Assembly (NCBI RefSeq): GCF_004000985.1
Contig: NZ_BIMH01000037.1
Location: 1 to 53,174 of the forward strand
Source of the DNA: Paenibacillus validus NBRC 15382
GTDB taxonomy: Bacteria; Bacillota; Bacilli; Paenibacillales; NBRC-103111
Reading direction: 5' to 3'
Length of the DNA stretch: 53,174 nt
Shown here: positions 34,122 to 42,058 of the stretch, one piece after another
How positions within the stretch are numbered: position 1 is the first letter of the stretch
How the letters are laid out: each line of letters opens with the position of its first letter
Made by a program: the position numbers and the translations under genes
Notes under the pieces: generated by a model
Seen by the model: only the letters and a program-made list of their open reading frames with translations
Databases searched by the model: none
Told to the model about the DNA's origin: nothing

Positions 34122-34850
34122 GTGTCGGGTCATCGTATTTTGCTTGTGGAGGACGACAAGGAAATTAGCGGACTGATTCAATTGTACTTGAGTTCGCACG
34201 GGTACGAGGTGCAGTCGGCAAGAGACGGCATCGAAGGACTGAAGCAATTCGAGATGACGGCGCCGGACTTGGTCATGCTGGATATCGGGCTGCCGGGGAT
34301 GAACGGCTTGGAAATATGCGAGAATATCCGGAAGGTATCCAATGTGCCGATTTTGTTTATTAGCTGCAACACGGAGAATGAGGACATTATTCATGGCTTA
34401 GGACTAGGGGCGGACGATTATATTACGAAGCCGTTCGATCCGAAAGTGATGGTGGCCCGCGTGGAAGCGAACTTGCGGCGGGCGCCGATTTTTCATCGGG
34501 TGGCCGTACCGGCTCGCGGCGATTTCCGTAAGCTTTCTTTCGGCGGGCTGGAGATCGACATGTCCAATTATACGGTACGCTTGAACGGGAATCCGGTGAG
34601 CATATCAACCAAGGAAATGCAAATTTTGTTGTTCCTGGCCCAGCACCCCGACCGTGTGTTTACGGCTGAAGACCTGTATCGTCACGTGTGGGGGGCCGAG
34701 AGCTATTCCGATACGCGTACCGTGGTCGTACACATCAGCAGCCTGCGCAAAAAAATCGAAGCGAACCCGTCCGACCCGGTATTCATACAAAATATCCGCG
34801 GGTACGGCTATAAGTTCAATTCGCAGCCGAACCCCGGCGAGAGCCTGTAA
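34122..34850 (+). CDS. OmpR/PhoB-type response regulator
   Basis: Cognate regulator of the kinase. GTG 34122 follows GGAGGTG at 7 nt, and the gene begins 1 nt after the kinase stop. 242 residues. The receiver domain 1-120 has the acidic pair Glu10-Asp11, phospho-acceptor Asp54 (VMLDIGLPGMNG), Ser81 and Lys103 (ITKPFDP). The winged-helix effector domain (about 140-235) has STKEMQILLFLAQHPDRVF, VHISSLRKKIE and IRGYGYKF. Target genes are unknown. The adjacent SLH subtilase is a natural candidate but has its own terminator in between. Confidence 0.95.
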   Translation: MSGHRILLVEDDKEISGLIQLYLSSHGYEVQSARDGIEGLKQFEMTAPDLVMLDIGLPGMNGLEICENIRKVSNVPILFISCNTENEDIIHGLGLGADDYITKPFDPKVMVARVEANLRRAPIFHRVAVPARGDFRKLSFGGLEIDMSNYTVRLNGNPVSISTKEMQILLFLAQHPDRVFTAEDLYRHVWGAESYSDTRTVVVHISSLRKKIEANPSDPVFIQNIRGYGYKFNSQPNPGESL

Positions 34851-34873
34851 CGCGGGATGCGGTGAATAAGATC

Positions 34874-34904
34874 AGTCTCCCGTCTGCAGAGGAGACTATT
34901 TTTT
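34874..34904 (+). terminator. Terminator of the two-component operon
   Basis: AGTCTCC (34874-34880) and GGAGACT (34891-34897), followed by ATTTTTT. Confidence 0.82.
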
Positions 34905-34993
34905 GCGTGATCATCCCCGGCGGTATTGCACACGGAAGAAGAAAATAAGCTGCAGTATATGACAATAATTGGACACAATTGATCATAATTCCT

Positions 34994-35021
34994 TAAAAAC
35001 GCTTTCTATTAAGCGCTTTCA
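34994..35021. promoter_or_regulatory. Two abutting cre-like sites upstream of the GNAT gene
   Basis: Read on the minus strand, 35021-35008 (TGAAAGCGCTTAAT) matches the catabolite-response consensus TGWAARCGYTWNCW at 13 of 14 positions, and 35007-34994 (AGAAAGCGTTTTTA) at 12 of 14. The two 14-mers touch without a gap and lie in an AT-rich region about 120 bp before the GNAT start. Binding by CcpA is an inference. Confidence 0.45.
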
Positions 35022-35136
35022 AGAGTATTTGTAAAAAAACTTAAGAAAATGAAGGTTTTTTTTAATTTTCAGAAGGATTTTTGCATTATTTGTCGTAATT
35101 TATAAGGTACCATTTGAATGGTAGGGAGAGTGCAGC

Positions 35137-35574
35137 ATGCTTGTTACTTCGTATCAGGTTCGTTCGTTTCAACTTTCGGATTCTGTTGCTGTCACGGAAT
35201 TATTCAGGAATGTGATGTCGGATGATTGTTACGATGAGACGATGGCGGCTTTCGCCAGGCAATTGTCCTGGGATAGCGAGCTCATCCTCGTTGCCGAAGA
35301 AGAACAGAAGATCGTCGGCGTTATTGTCGGAACGATTGATAAACAGCAAGCCTACTATTACCGAATCGCCGTCGGGCAAGAGTATCAGCGCCGCGGCATC
35401 GGGCAAGCGTTGATCGAGGCGCTCCGCCAGCGTTTTGTCGGGCGCAAGGTGCACCGCATTATGGTTACGGTCGACGTACATAATGAAGTGGTGCTGCCGG
35501 TGTACGAGAAAGCCGGTTACGGTTCGGACGACTTCTCCAGAAACCCGCATCGGTTAAGTATCGTGAACGGATAA
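35137..35574 (+). CDS. GNAT family N-acetyltransferase
   Basis: A 145-residue acetyl-CoA-dependent acetyltransferase. ATG 35137 follows GGTAGGGAGAG. The acetyl-CoA loop QEYQRRGIGQALIEAL (motif A, R/Q-x-x-G-x-G/A) is intact. The C-terminal block VHNEVVLPVYEKAGY is typical for RimI-like members. The substrate (protein N-terminus or a small amine) cannot be read. It lies alone between terminators, with cre-like sites and a long AT-rich upstream region. Confidence 0.9.
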   Translation: MLVTSYQVRSFQLSDSVAVTELFRNVMSDDCYDETMAAFARQLSWDSELILVAEEEQKIVGVIVGTIDKQQAYYYRIAVGQEYQRRGIGQALIEALRQRFVGRKVHRIMVTVDVHNEVVLPVYEKAGYGSDDFSRNPHRLSIVNG

Positions 35575-35602
35575 GAAAGAATTCTCTTTTTATATGGTAA
35601 AC

Positions 35603-35645
35603 AAGCATGACACGAGGCGCCAGCCTTCGCGGTTGTGCTTTTTTT
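35603..35645 (+). terminator. Terminator of the GNAT gene
   Basis: AAGCATGA (35603-35610) pairs with TTGTGCTT (35633-35640), including G-T pairs, then a T run. The loop is GC-rich and can fold further. Confidence 0.55.
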
Positions 35646-35775
35646 GTGCCTCGCGGGGCTGTACTCTTGAAAGCCGTCCTGCATACGTTTATGCTAGTAG
35701 CAAGAGACGGAGCATGGCCTTGGACCGCTCCCAAGCGCCTGCCGGCCGATACCGAAGGCAGAAGGGTTAGACCTC

Positions 35776-36327
35776 ATGGAAACTTTTCCTACTTATATCA
35801 TCAAAAGTTTTAAACATGACGGGCATCTGCATCGGATGTGGCTTGAAAACTGGCGGGTGCCCGAACGGCTGCTGCATCATGGCCACCGGGAGCAAGGGAT
35901 GTACGTGCTGATCAACAGCCAGACGAAAATTGTCGAAGCCGACGGCAAAGAATGGGTCAGCCGCATTCCGGGCGTTTCGTTCTTCGTCCCGGGCGAATGG
36001 TTTAACATTGTGGCTTTAATGGAAGAGCAGGGGATACGCTATTATTGCAATATCGCCTCGCCTCCTTACGTGAACGGACGCGTAATTACGTACATCGATT
36101 ACGACTTGGACGTAATTCGTTTGCCCGCGGGCGACATCCATGTGGTCGATCAAGAGGAATACGAGCGTCATAAACAAATGTATCATTATTCGGCTATCGT
36201 CGATACGAAGGTGAAGCAGGGGCTTCACGATTTACTCGCACGCGTGCGGGGAGGCGAGCCGCCTTTTCAAGATGATCTGGTCAACATGTATTACCAGAAA
36301 TGGCTGGAACGGAGATCGGAGGGGTAG
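35776..36327 (+). CDS. DUF402 nucleoside tri-/diphosphate phosphatase (Ntdp/YgaC-like)
   Basis: A 183-residue protein of the DUF402/FomD-like family, a beta-barrel phosphatase. Staphylococcal Ntdp and Bacillus YgaC are close in length and motifs. The core is YYCNIASPPYVNGRVITYIDYDLDVIRLPAGDIHVVDQEEYERHK. In this stretch, Asp and Glu residues (DYDLDV, DQEEYE) are the probable metal ligands. The ATG follows AGAAGGG. The next gene, lepB, begins 1 nt after the stop, so they form one operon. Confidence 0.85.
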   Translation: METFPTYIIKSFKHDGHLHRMWLENWRVPERLLHHGHREQGMYVLINSQTKIVEADGKEWVSRIPGVSFFVPGEWFNIVALMEEQGIRYYCNIASPPYVNGRVITYIDYDLDVIRLPAGDIHVVDQEEYERHKQMYHYSAIVDTKVKQGLHDLLARVRGGEPPFQDDLVNMYYQKWLERRSEG

Positions 36328-36328
36328 G

Positions 36329-36925
36329 ATGCGGCTGTTTCCAACCAAGAAGGTCGACGTTTTGATGTCGGACGAGTCAGCGGAGACTCATACGGGTCAA
36401 GGATGGCCGCGCGAAATGTGGGAATGGTTCAAAATGATGGCCGTCGCCCTCATTCTCGTTGTGCTCGTTCACCAGTATTTGTTTCATGTCTCCGCTGTCA
36501 GAGGCAATTCGATGCAGCCTACGCTCGAAGAAGGGGAATGGCTGTTTATTAATAAAACGCTTCGCTATGCGGGTTCGCTCCAGCGAGGGGACATCGTCGT
36601 GCTGCGGGAACCGGCCGATGCGGAGGAAGGGCCAACGTATCTCGTCAAGCGGGTGGTGGCCGTTGCGGGAGATGAAGTGCATATTCGGCGCGGTAAACTG
36701 TATGTGAACGGCAAGGAGGCGGATGAGCCTTATACCGAGACCTCCATCCAGGACGGCCGGTTTGAACCGCTGACTGTTGCGGATGGTTACGTGTTCGTGA
36801 TGGGCGACAACCGCCGCCGTTATGCCAGCAACGATAGCCGCAGCTTCGGCGCCGTTCCGTTATCGCTTGTCGAAGGGCGGGCGGAATGGATCGTTTGGCC
36901 GATTCGGCAATGGAGGAATTTGTAA
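36329..36925 (+). CDS. lepB: Signal peptidase I
   Basis: Cleaves Sec signal peptides at the outer membrane face. ATG 36329 follows GGAGGGG at 5 nt. 198 residues. The soluble N-terminus is longer than usual (about 30 residues). One membrane anchor covers 35-53 (MMAVALILVVLVHQYLF). The catalytic Ser61 is in VRGNSMQPTLEEGE, the general-base Lys107 in YLVKRVVAVAGDEV, and box E is MGDNRRRYASNDSR. Fits the Gram-positive single-anchor class (SipS/SipT). An alternative start at ATG 36365 would shorten the N-terminus. Its stop overlaps the queG start (TAATG). Confidence 0.94.
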   Translation: MRLFPTKKVDVLMSDESAETHTGQGWPREMWEWFKMMAVALILVVLVHQYLFHVSAVRGNSMQPTLEEGEWLFINKTLRYAGSLQRGDIVVLREPADAEEGPTYLVKRVVAVAGDEVHIRRGKLYVNGKEADEPYTETSIQDGRFEPLTVADGYVFVMGDNRRRYASNDSRSFGAVPLSLVEGRAEWIVWPIRQWRNL

Positions 36926-38133
36926 TGGGAACGGAAACGACCCGGACGGACGTTATCAATTGGGCGCTTCTGAAAGAAGAGCTGCGGAACGAGGCTTCGC
37001 GGCTCGGCGTGGATCGGATCGGGTTCGCGAGCGCGGAACCGTTCGAGGAATTAAAGACGATATTGGTGCAGCATCGGCAGAAGGGGTACGAGTCCGGCTT
37101 CGAGGAACCCGACTTGGACAAGCGCGTCAATCCGGCGTTATCGCTCGAAGCGCCGCGCTCGATCGTTTCGATTGCGGTTGCCTACCCTTCGAAGCTGAAG
37201 TCGCCTCCGCGCTCAGAGCCGGGCGCCTATCGGGGCATGTTATCCCGCTCGGCATGGGGGCTTGATTATCACCATGTGCTGCGCAGCCGCCTTGAGCGCA
37301 TCGAGGCGTGGCTGAAGGAACGTGTGCCGGGTGCGCGGACGGTCAGTATGGTCGATACCGGGGCGTTGGTCGACCGGGCGGTCGCTGAACGGGCGGGCAT
37401 CGGTTGGGTCGGTAAAAATTGCTCGGTCATCACGCCGGACTGGGGCTCCTGGGTGTATTTGGGCGAGCTCGTCACCAATATCCCGTTCCCGCCGGACGTA
37501 CCGGTGACTGAATCCTGCGGCGACTGCACGATCTGCATCGACGCATGTCCCACGGGAGCGCTCGTCGGACCGGGACAGCTGAACGCGCAGCGCTGCATCT
37601 CCTTCGTCACACAGACGAAAGGTCTGATTGAAGACGATGAGATGAAACGAAAAATCGGCAATCGCTTATACGGCTGCGATACGTGCCAGATCGTATGCCC
37701 GAAAAATAAAGGCATCCATGCCGACCATCATCCGGAGATGACCCCGGATCCGGAGCAGGTCAAACCGCTGCTGAAATCGCTGTTGTTTTTGTCCAACCGC
37801 GAGTTCAAGGAACGCTTCGGCAGCAGTGCGGCCTCTTGGCGGGGAAAGAAGCCGATTCAACGCAACGCCGTGCTGGCGCTTGGCAATTTCCGCGATGCAA
37901 GCAGCGTACCGGAGCTGGCTCAGCTGCTGCAGCGGGACGAGCGGCCGGAGATTCGCGGCTCGGCCGCCTGGTCGCTAGGGCGCATCGGCGGTCCTGCGGC
38001 ACAGGTGGCGCTGGAGGAAGCGTCGCGGCATGAGCAGGATGAGGCCGTTCTCCGGGAGATCGGCAAGGCGCTGGCCCGTGAAAGGGTGGAAGGAGCAGGT
38101 GAAGCAGCGTATGATGACAACCATCGGATATGA
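36925..38133 (+). CDS. queG: Epoxyqueuosine reductase with C-terminal HEAT-like repeats
   Basis: Cobalamin-dependent last step of queuosine tRNA modification, reducing epoxyqueuosine to queuosine. 402 residues. ATG 36925 overlaps the lepB stop, with GGAGG before it. The core contains the cluster CGDCTICIDACPTGAL and CDTCQIVCPKNK, two 4Fe-4S sites as in QueG. The tail (about 310-390) has PBS/HEAT-like repeats (RNAVLALGNFRDASSVPELAQ, RGSAAWSLGRIG), as in longer Firmicutes QueG. The last 23 nt overlap ogt. folE, whose product starts both folate and queuosine synthesis, lies 1.9 kb on. Confidence 0.93.
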   Translation: MGTETTRTDVINWALLKEELRNEASRLGVDRIGFASAEPFEELKTILVQHRQKGYESGFEEPDLDKRVNPALSLEAPRSIVSIAVAYPSKLKSPPRSEPGAYRGMLSRSAWGLDYHHVLRSRLERIEAWLKERVPGARTVSMVDTGALVDRAVAERAGIGWVGKNCSVITPDWGSWVYLGELVTNIPFPPDVPVTESCGDCTICIDACPTGALVGPGQLNAQRCISFVTQTKGLIEDDEMKRKIGNRLYGCDTCQIVCPKNKGIHADHHPEMTPDPEQVKPLLKSLLFLSNREFKERFGSSAASWRGKKPIQRNAVLALGNFRDASSVPELAQLLQRDERPEIRGSAAWSLGRIGGPAAQVALEEASRHEQDEAVLREIGKALARERVEGAGEAAYDDNHRI

Positions 38134-38638
38134 AGAAATCGAATCTCCGATCGGCCGGCTCACCTTGGGCTGGAGCGGCGCTTTATGCCAGATCGAGTTC
38201 GGGGCGTTCGAGCCGAACCGGTCGAGGCTGGAGGCGTGGTCGTCCCGCTGGTTCGGAACGACGCGTTGGGAACGAAATCCGTCATTGTTAAAGGAAGCGG
38301 CAGCTCAGCTGGACGCCTATTTTTCAGGAAAGCTGCAGCGCTTCACGATTCCGCTGGATTTGCGCGGGACTCCGTTCCAACGCCAGGTGTGGCAGGCGCT
38401 GCAATCGATCCCGTATGCGCAGGTTTGCGCGTATAAGGACATCGCCGAACGGATCGGAGCGCCCAAAGCCGTCCGGGCGGTTGGCGGCGCGAACAACCGC
38501 AATCCGGTGCCGATTATTGTGCCGTGTCATCGCGTTATCGGCGCATCCGGTTCCATGGTCGGTTATGGCGGAGGACTGGACATCAAGACGTACCTGCTGC
38601 GGCACGAGGGCTATCGCTTGGAAGGAGCGGCATTATGA
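38111..38638 (+). CDS. ogt: Methylated-DNA-[protein]-cysteine S-methyltransferase
   Basis: Repairs O6-alkylguanine by suicide transfer to its own Cys139 (IIVPCHRV). 175 residues. Two ATGs (38111, 38114) follow an AGGTGA box, and I use the first. The N-terminal half is the RNaseH-like domain. The C-terminal DNA-binding part has GTPFQRQVWQALQSIPYAQV and APKAVRAVGGANNRNPVPI. It lies inside the ntdp-lepB-queG-ogt-HD-GYP operon with overlapping ends on both sides. Confidence 0.95.
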   Translation: MMTTIGYEEIESPIGRLTLGWSGALCQIEFGAFEPNRSRLEAWSSRWFGTTRWERNPSLLKEAAAQLDAYFSGKLQRFTIPLDLRGTPFQRQVWQALQSIPYAQVCAYKDIAERIGAPKAVRAVGGANNRNPVPIIVPCHRVIGASGSMVGYGGGLDIKTYLLRHEGYRLEGAAL

Positions 38639-39663
38639 GATATGTGCATATAGATAATGTGGAGTCAGGTCAATATTTGGGGAAGACGATCTTCTCGGCG
38701 AACGGGGCTGTGCTGCTTTCCGAAAGCGTACAGTTGACCGTATACATGATCACCACGCTGAAGAGAATCGGCGTCACGATGGTCTATGTGAAAGACAAGC
38801 AGTTTGAAGACATCGAAATTCCGGAGATCATTTCGGAGGAAACGAAACGGGCCGTCATGCAGCGGATGGGCGAAACGTTCGATTCGATTCGTTCCGGCAA
38901 AGATTTCAACACCAAATATTTGTACCAAAGCGTCGATCCTTTGCTCGAAGAAATCATGGCGAATAAAGAGGTGCTTGTGCAGCTCTCGGATATTCGGACG
39001 AAAGACAATGACATGTATATACATGCCGTTAATGTATGTATGATGTCCGTGCTCATCGGCATCAATATGGGGTTGTCCACCGTTCAACTGCGAGAGATGG
39101 CCATCGGGGCGCTGCTGCACGACGTCGGTAAGCTGGAGCTTATCACCGAGGATGAAGCGGCCGATCCGCGCAAGCACCACTCTTGGCGGGGCTTCGAAGT
39201 GTTGAAGCATAAGCGAGAGCTGAGCTTGTTGATCGCGCATGTGGCCTTTCAGCATCATGAGACGATCGACGGCGAAGGGATGCCGCGCCGGCTGAGCGGA
39301 GATGAAATTCATCTGTACGCCAAGATTGTGGCGGTGGCCAATACCTACGACAACCTGCTGTTCGATTTAACGGAAGGGCGCCGTATGCTGCCGCACGACG
39401 CCTGCGAGCGGATGATGGCGTTCGCCGGGAAGAAGCTGGACCATGAAGCGGTCGTCCACTTCCTGCGTACAGTGTCCGTCTACCCGACCGGTACGTCGGT
39501 ACGGCTGTCGACGAAAGAGACGGGTGTCGTGGTCGGCCAGCATCGCGGGTTGCCGGGGCGTCCCATCGTACGGGTGGTCAAGAACGTGTCGGATGAGCTT
39601 GAGGTGAAGGAAGTGGACCTGGCGAAGCATACGACGGTATTCATCGAAGGCGTACAAATGTGA
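38635..39663 (+). CDS. HD-GYP-like phosphodiesterase domain protein
   Basis: A 342-residue protein. ATG 38635 overlaps the ogt stop by 4 nt. The N-terminal 65 residues form a small beta-rich domain. The HD part has His130, the HD pair His162-Asp163 (LLHDVGK) and His207-His208-Glu209 before DGEGMP. In true c-di-GMP-degrading HD-GYP proteins the last motif reads DGSGYP. Here GYP is replaced by GMP (Gly215-Met216-Pro217), so substrate specificity may differ. No membrane segment. A C-terminal beta domain begins at about 283 (TGTSVRLSTKETGVVV). Probably a soluble c-di-GMP or other cyclic-dinucleotide phosphodiesterase. Confidence 0.85.
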   Translation: MRYVHIDNVESGQYLGKTIFSANGAVLLSESVQLTVYMITTLKRIGVTMVYVKDKQFEDIEIPEIISEETKRAVMQRMGETFDSIRSGKDFNTKYLYQSVDPLLEEIMANKEVLVQLSDIRTKDNDMYIHAVNVCMMSVLIGINMGLSTVQLREMAIGALLHDVGKLELITEDEAADPRKHHSWRGFEVLKHKRELSLLIAHVAFQHHETIDGEGMPRRLSGDEIHLYAKIVAVANTYDNLLFDLTEGRRMLPHDACERMMAFAGKKLDHEAVVHFLRTVSVYPTGTSVRLSTKETGVVVGQHRGLPGRPIVRVVKNVSDELEVKEVDLAKHTTVFIEGVQM

Positions 39664-39747
39664 GGTCCAGATGTCATTTGTCACCTGAAGCGGGACATGT
39701 TATGATGAAGTGATGACATTCAACAACGCCTGAGGTGAGAAGAAATC

Positions 39748-39960
39748 ATGTGGTACGCGATTACGGCCGTTGTCGCCTTGATTGCAGGCGGAGCGGCGGG
39801 CTTTTTCATCGGTGTATCCTATTTGCGCAAGCAGTTGGAGAAAATGCAGAGCGATCCTGCCATGCTGCAGCAGATGGCCAAACAAATGGGGTACAACCTC
39901 GATAAGAAGCAAATGCAAAAAATGCAGCAAATGATGAAAAATCAAAAGTTTCGTCCCTAG
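39748..39960 (+). CDS. yneF: UPF0154 membrane protein YneF
   Basis: A 70-residue protein with one N-terminal membrane helix (residues 3-27) and a basic, Met/Gln-rich cytosolic helix ending QQMMKNQKFRP. The layout and the LRKQLEKMQSDPAMLQQM region match UPF0154/YneF of Firmicutes, whose function is unknown. ATG 39748 follows GAGGTGAGAAG. It lies between the HD-GYP operon and folE. Confidence 0.9.
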   Translation: MWYAITAVVALIAGGAAGFFIGVSYLRKQLEKMQSDPAMLQQMAKQMGYNLDKKQMQKMQQMMKNQKFRP

Positions 39961-40037
39961 TTTGAGCCCCAAGGACGATCGTGCGGGCATTCTCCCTTGA
40001 ACCCCGCAGCTGGCGGACGAAGAAGGAGGAGTATGCG

Positions 40038-40628
40038 ATGCCGGCTAAAGAATACAAAAACGGTCGGGTTGCCGACAACCGGGAGCAAATCGAACATCAT
40101 ATTCGAGAAATTTTACGTTTGATCGGCGAGGACGTAGACCGCGAAGGGCTGCTGGATACCCCGGCAAGGGTAACCCGGATGTATGAAGAAATTTTTGCAG
40201 GTTACGATGCCGACACGAGAGAAATATTGGGCGTTGCGTTCGACGAGAAGCACGAAGAGCTGGTCATTGTAAAAGATATCGTGTATTACAGTCAATGCGA
40301 ACACCATATGGCGCCTTTTTTCGGCAAAGTACACATCGGTTATATCCCGAGCGGTAAAATTGCGGGCCTAAGCAAATTCGCCCGGCTCGTCGAGGCCGTG
40401 ACGCGGCGTTTGCAAGTACAGGAACGCATTACGTCCGAGATTGCGGACATCATCGTAGACGTGCTGGAGCCGCACGGCTGCATGGTCGTTGTCGAAGGCG
40501 AGCATCTGTGCATGTGCGCTCGCGGCGTCAAGAAGCCGGGCAGCAAGACGGTTACGTCGGCCGTACGCGGTTTGTTCCGGACCGATGCGCCGGCGCGCGC
40601 GGAGTTTTTAGCGCTCATTAAGGACTAG
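40038..40628 (+). CDS. folE: GTP cyclohydrolase I
   Basis: Converts GTP to dihydroneopterin triphosphate, the first step of folate and, through preQ0, queuosine synthesis. 196 residues. ATG 40038 follows AAGGAGGAG. The zinc ligands are Cys87 and His90 ([12 protein letters not shown]) and Cys158 ([10 protein letters not shown]). [15 protein letters not shown] closes the active site. The C-terminus [15 protein letters not shown] is standard for the type IA enzyme. Together with queG at 36.9 kb it hints at queuosine synthesis, though folE also serves folate. Confidence 0.97.
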   Translation: MPAKEYKNGRVADNREQIEHHIREILRLIGEDVDREGLLDTPARVTRMYEEIFAGYDADTREILGVAFDEKHEELVIVKDIVYYSQCEHHMAPFFGKVHIGYIPSGKIAGLSKFARLVEAVTRRLQVQERITSEIADIIVDVLEPHGCMVVVEGEHLCMCARGVKKPGSKTVTSAVRGLFRTDAPARAEFLALIKD

Positions 40629-40649
40629 TAAGCATACCCGAACGATGCA

Positions 40650-40687
40650 AGGCTTTACAAGCGCTATCCCGCTTGTAAGGCCTTTTT
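40650..40687 (+). terminator. Terminator of folE
   Basis: A 15-bp stem, AAGGCTTTACAAGCG (40650-40664) with CGCTTGTAAGGCCTT (40671-40685), one G-T pair, then T. It also faces the leftward DUF2935-superoxide dismutase gene that ends at 40697. Confidence 0.88.
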
Positions 40688-40696
40688 GCTTGAGCG

Positions 40697-41950
40697 TCAA
40701 GTCGGGGGCCATTGCAGCGTGCTTGCGGCGGCGAAGCGGTCGTTCACATGCTGCCAATTCACGGTGTTCCACCACGCCTCGATGTATTTGGCGCGCTCGT
40801 TCTGGTATTTGAGGTAATACGCATGCTCCCATACGTCGAGCGGCAGGAGCGGAATCAGATCCCATTGCGACAGGTTCTGGTGCTTCTCCGCTTGCAAAAT
40901 CTCCAACCGGTGGCTGCGCGGGCTCCAGACAAGGATCGCCCAACCGCCGCCTTCCACTTTATCTGCCGCGGCACTGAACTGCTTCTGGAAGGCTTCGAAG
41001 CTGCCGAACGACTTTTTGATTTCGGCAGCGATCGGGCCGGTCGCTTTGCCGCCCCCGCCGGGCTTCATGACATTCCAGAAAATGGTGTGCAAGTAATGGC
41101 CGGCGCCGTTAAAGGCAAGCTCTCGTTCCCAATGCTTCACTAATGCGAAGTCTCCGGACTCACGGGCGCGGGCCAGCATCTTCTCCGCTGTGTTCAATCC
41201 ATCCACGTAACTCTTATGATGCTTGTCGTGATGCAGCCTCATGGTTTCGGCGTCGATATAAGGCTCCAAGGCATTGTAAGCGTAAGGCAAGGGAGGCAGC
41301 TTATGTCCGCCGATCGGCACCGGCTTCTGGGAACCGGTTGGCCGGAGGCCCATCGACCATGCTCCTTCTTGCGTTGCCGGCTCCTCGGCGCCAGGCTCGT
41401 CGAAGAGCTCTCTGTGCCCGGTCGGAAGAAGGTCGGCCTGCTCCTCGGCCGCTGGCCGCTGTAGCGGCTGAAGCGGAGTCCCGTAGTCCCTGTAATCGTC
41501 ATGCGGCGGCAAGCTCCAGCCGGGGTGCGGCAAGTACTGAACGGCGTGCAGGACGCCGAGGAAATATTCGGATTCCCGAATAATATGCATGACAACCGTG
41601 CGAACGACCGGATCCGCTTTGACCGGCGCGCTCTTGTCGAGCAGCAGGAACAACTGCTGGACGAATGCCTGGGATTGCGCTGCAGACGTCTGCAGCAGCT
41701 CGTTTACTTTCGCATCCGTGTAGGGCGGGATGTGCGCCGGGCTGCGGATGATCGCTTCGATCCACTGACCTGCGGCGGCTTCCGTCCGGGCGAATACGTT
41801 TTCCCATTGTTCAAGCAGCTGGATATAGGGTGGCTCCAGCGTCGGCACAAGTTCGCGAATGACAACGGTGTGCTCCTTCTCTTGCATTTTCCAGAAACGG
41901 ATCTCCTCCAGCACCCGCAAAGGCATAAGAGCCCCGTACACATACAGCAT
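40697..41950 (-). CDS. DUF2935-superoxide dismutase fusion protein
   Basis: A 417-residue protein, ATG 41950, 10 nt after AGGAGG. Residues 1 to about 145 resemble the DUF2935 all-helical, ferritin-like domain (RVLEEIRFWKMQEKEHTVVI, then VMHIIRESEYFLGVL). A linker of about 75 residues (Gln, Pro, Glu-rich, with LLPTGHRELFDEPG) joins it to an Fe/Mn superoxide dismutase domain from about 215. The ligands remain: His in MRLHHDKHHKSYV, His in GHYLHTIFW, and Asp and His in [16 protein letters not shown]. No signal peptide. A variant of this fusion may exist in other bacilli. The function of DUF2935 is unknown, and its possible binuclear site suggests metal or peroxide handling, an inference. Confidence 0.85.
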   Translation of the reverse strand: MLYVYGALMPLRVLEEIRFWKMQEKEHTVVIRELVPTLEPPYIQLLEQWENVFARTEAAAGQWIEAIIRSPAHIPPYTDAKVNELLQTSAAQSQAFVQQLFLLLDKSAPVKADPVVRTVVMHIIRESEYFLGVLHAVQYLPHPGWSLPPHDDYRDYGTPLQPLQRPAAEEQADLLPTGHRELFDEPGAEEPATQEGAWSMGLRPTGSQKPVPIGGHKLPPLPYAYNALEPYIDAETMRLHHDKHHKSYVDGLNTAEKMLARARESGDFALVKHWERELAFNGAGHYLHTIFWNVMKPGGGGKATGPIAAEIKKSFGSFEAFQKQFSAAADKVEGGGWAILVWSPRSHRLEILQAEKHQNLSQWDLIPLLPLDVWEHAYYLKYQNERAKYIEAWWNTVNWQHVNDRFAAASTLQWPPT

Positions 41951-42058
41951 AAACAAAAAACCTCCTCGGATATGCCTCGTCGCCCCATCGTTCACAGACG
42001 AACGGAGGGCTTCAAGACTATTGTATTCGAGGAGGCTTGTGCGTTATGTTAAACAGCA

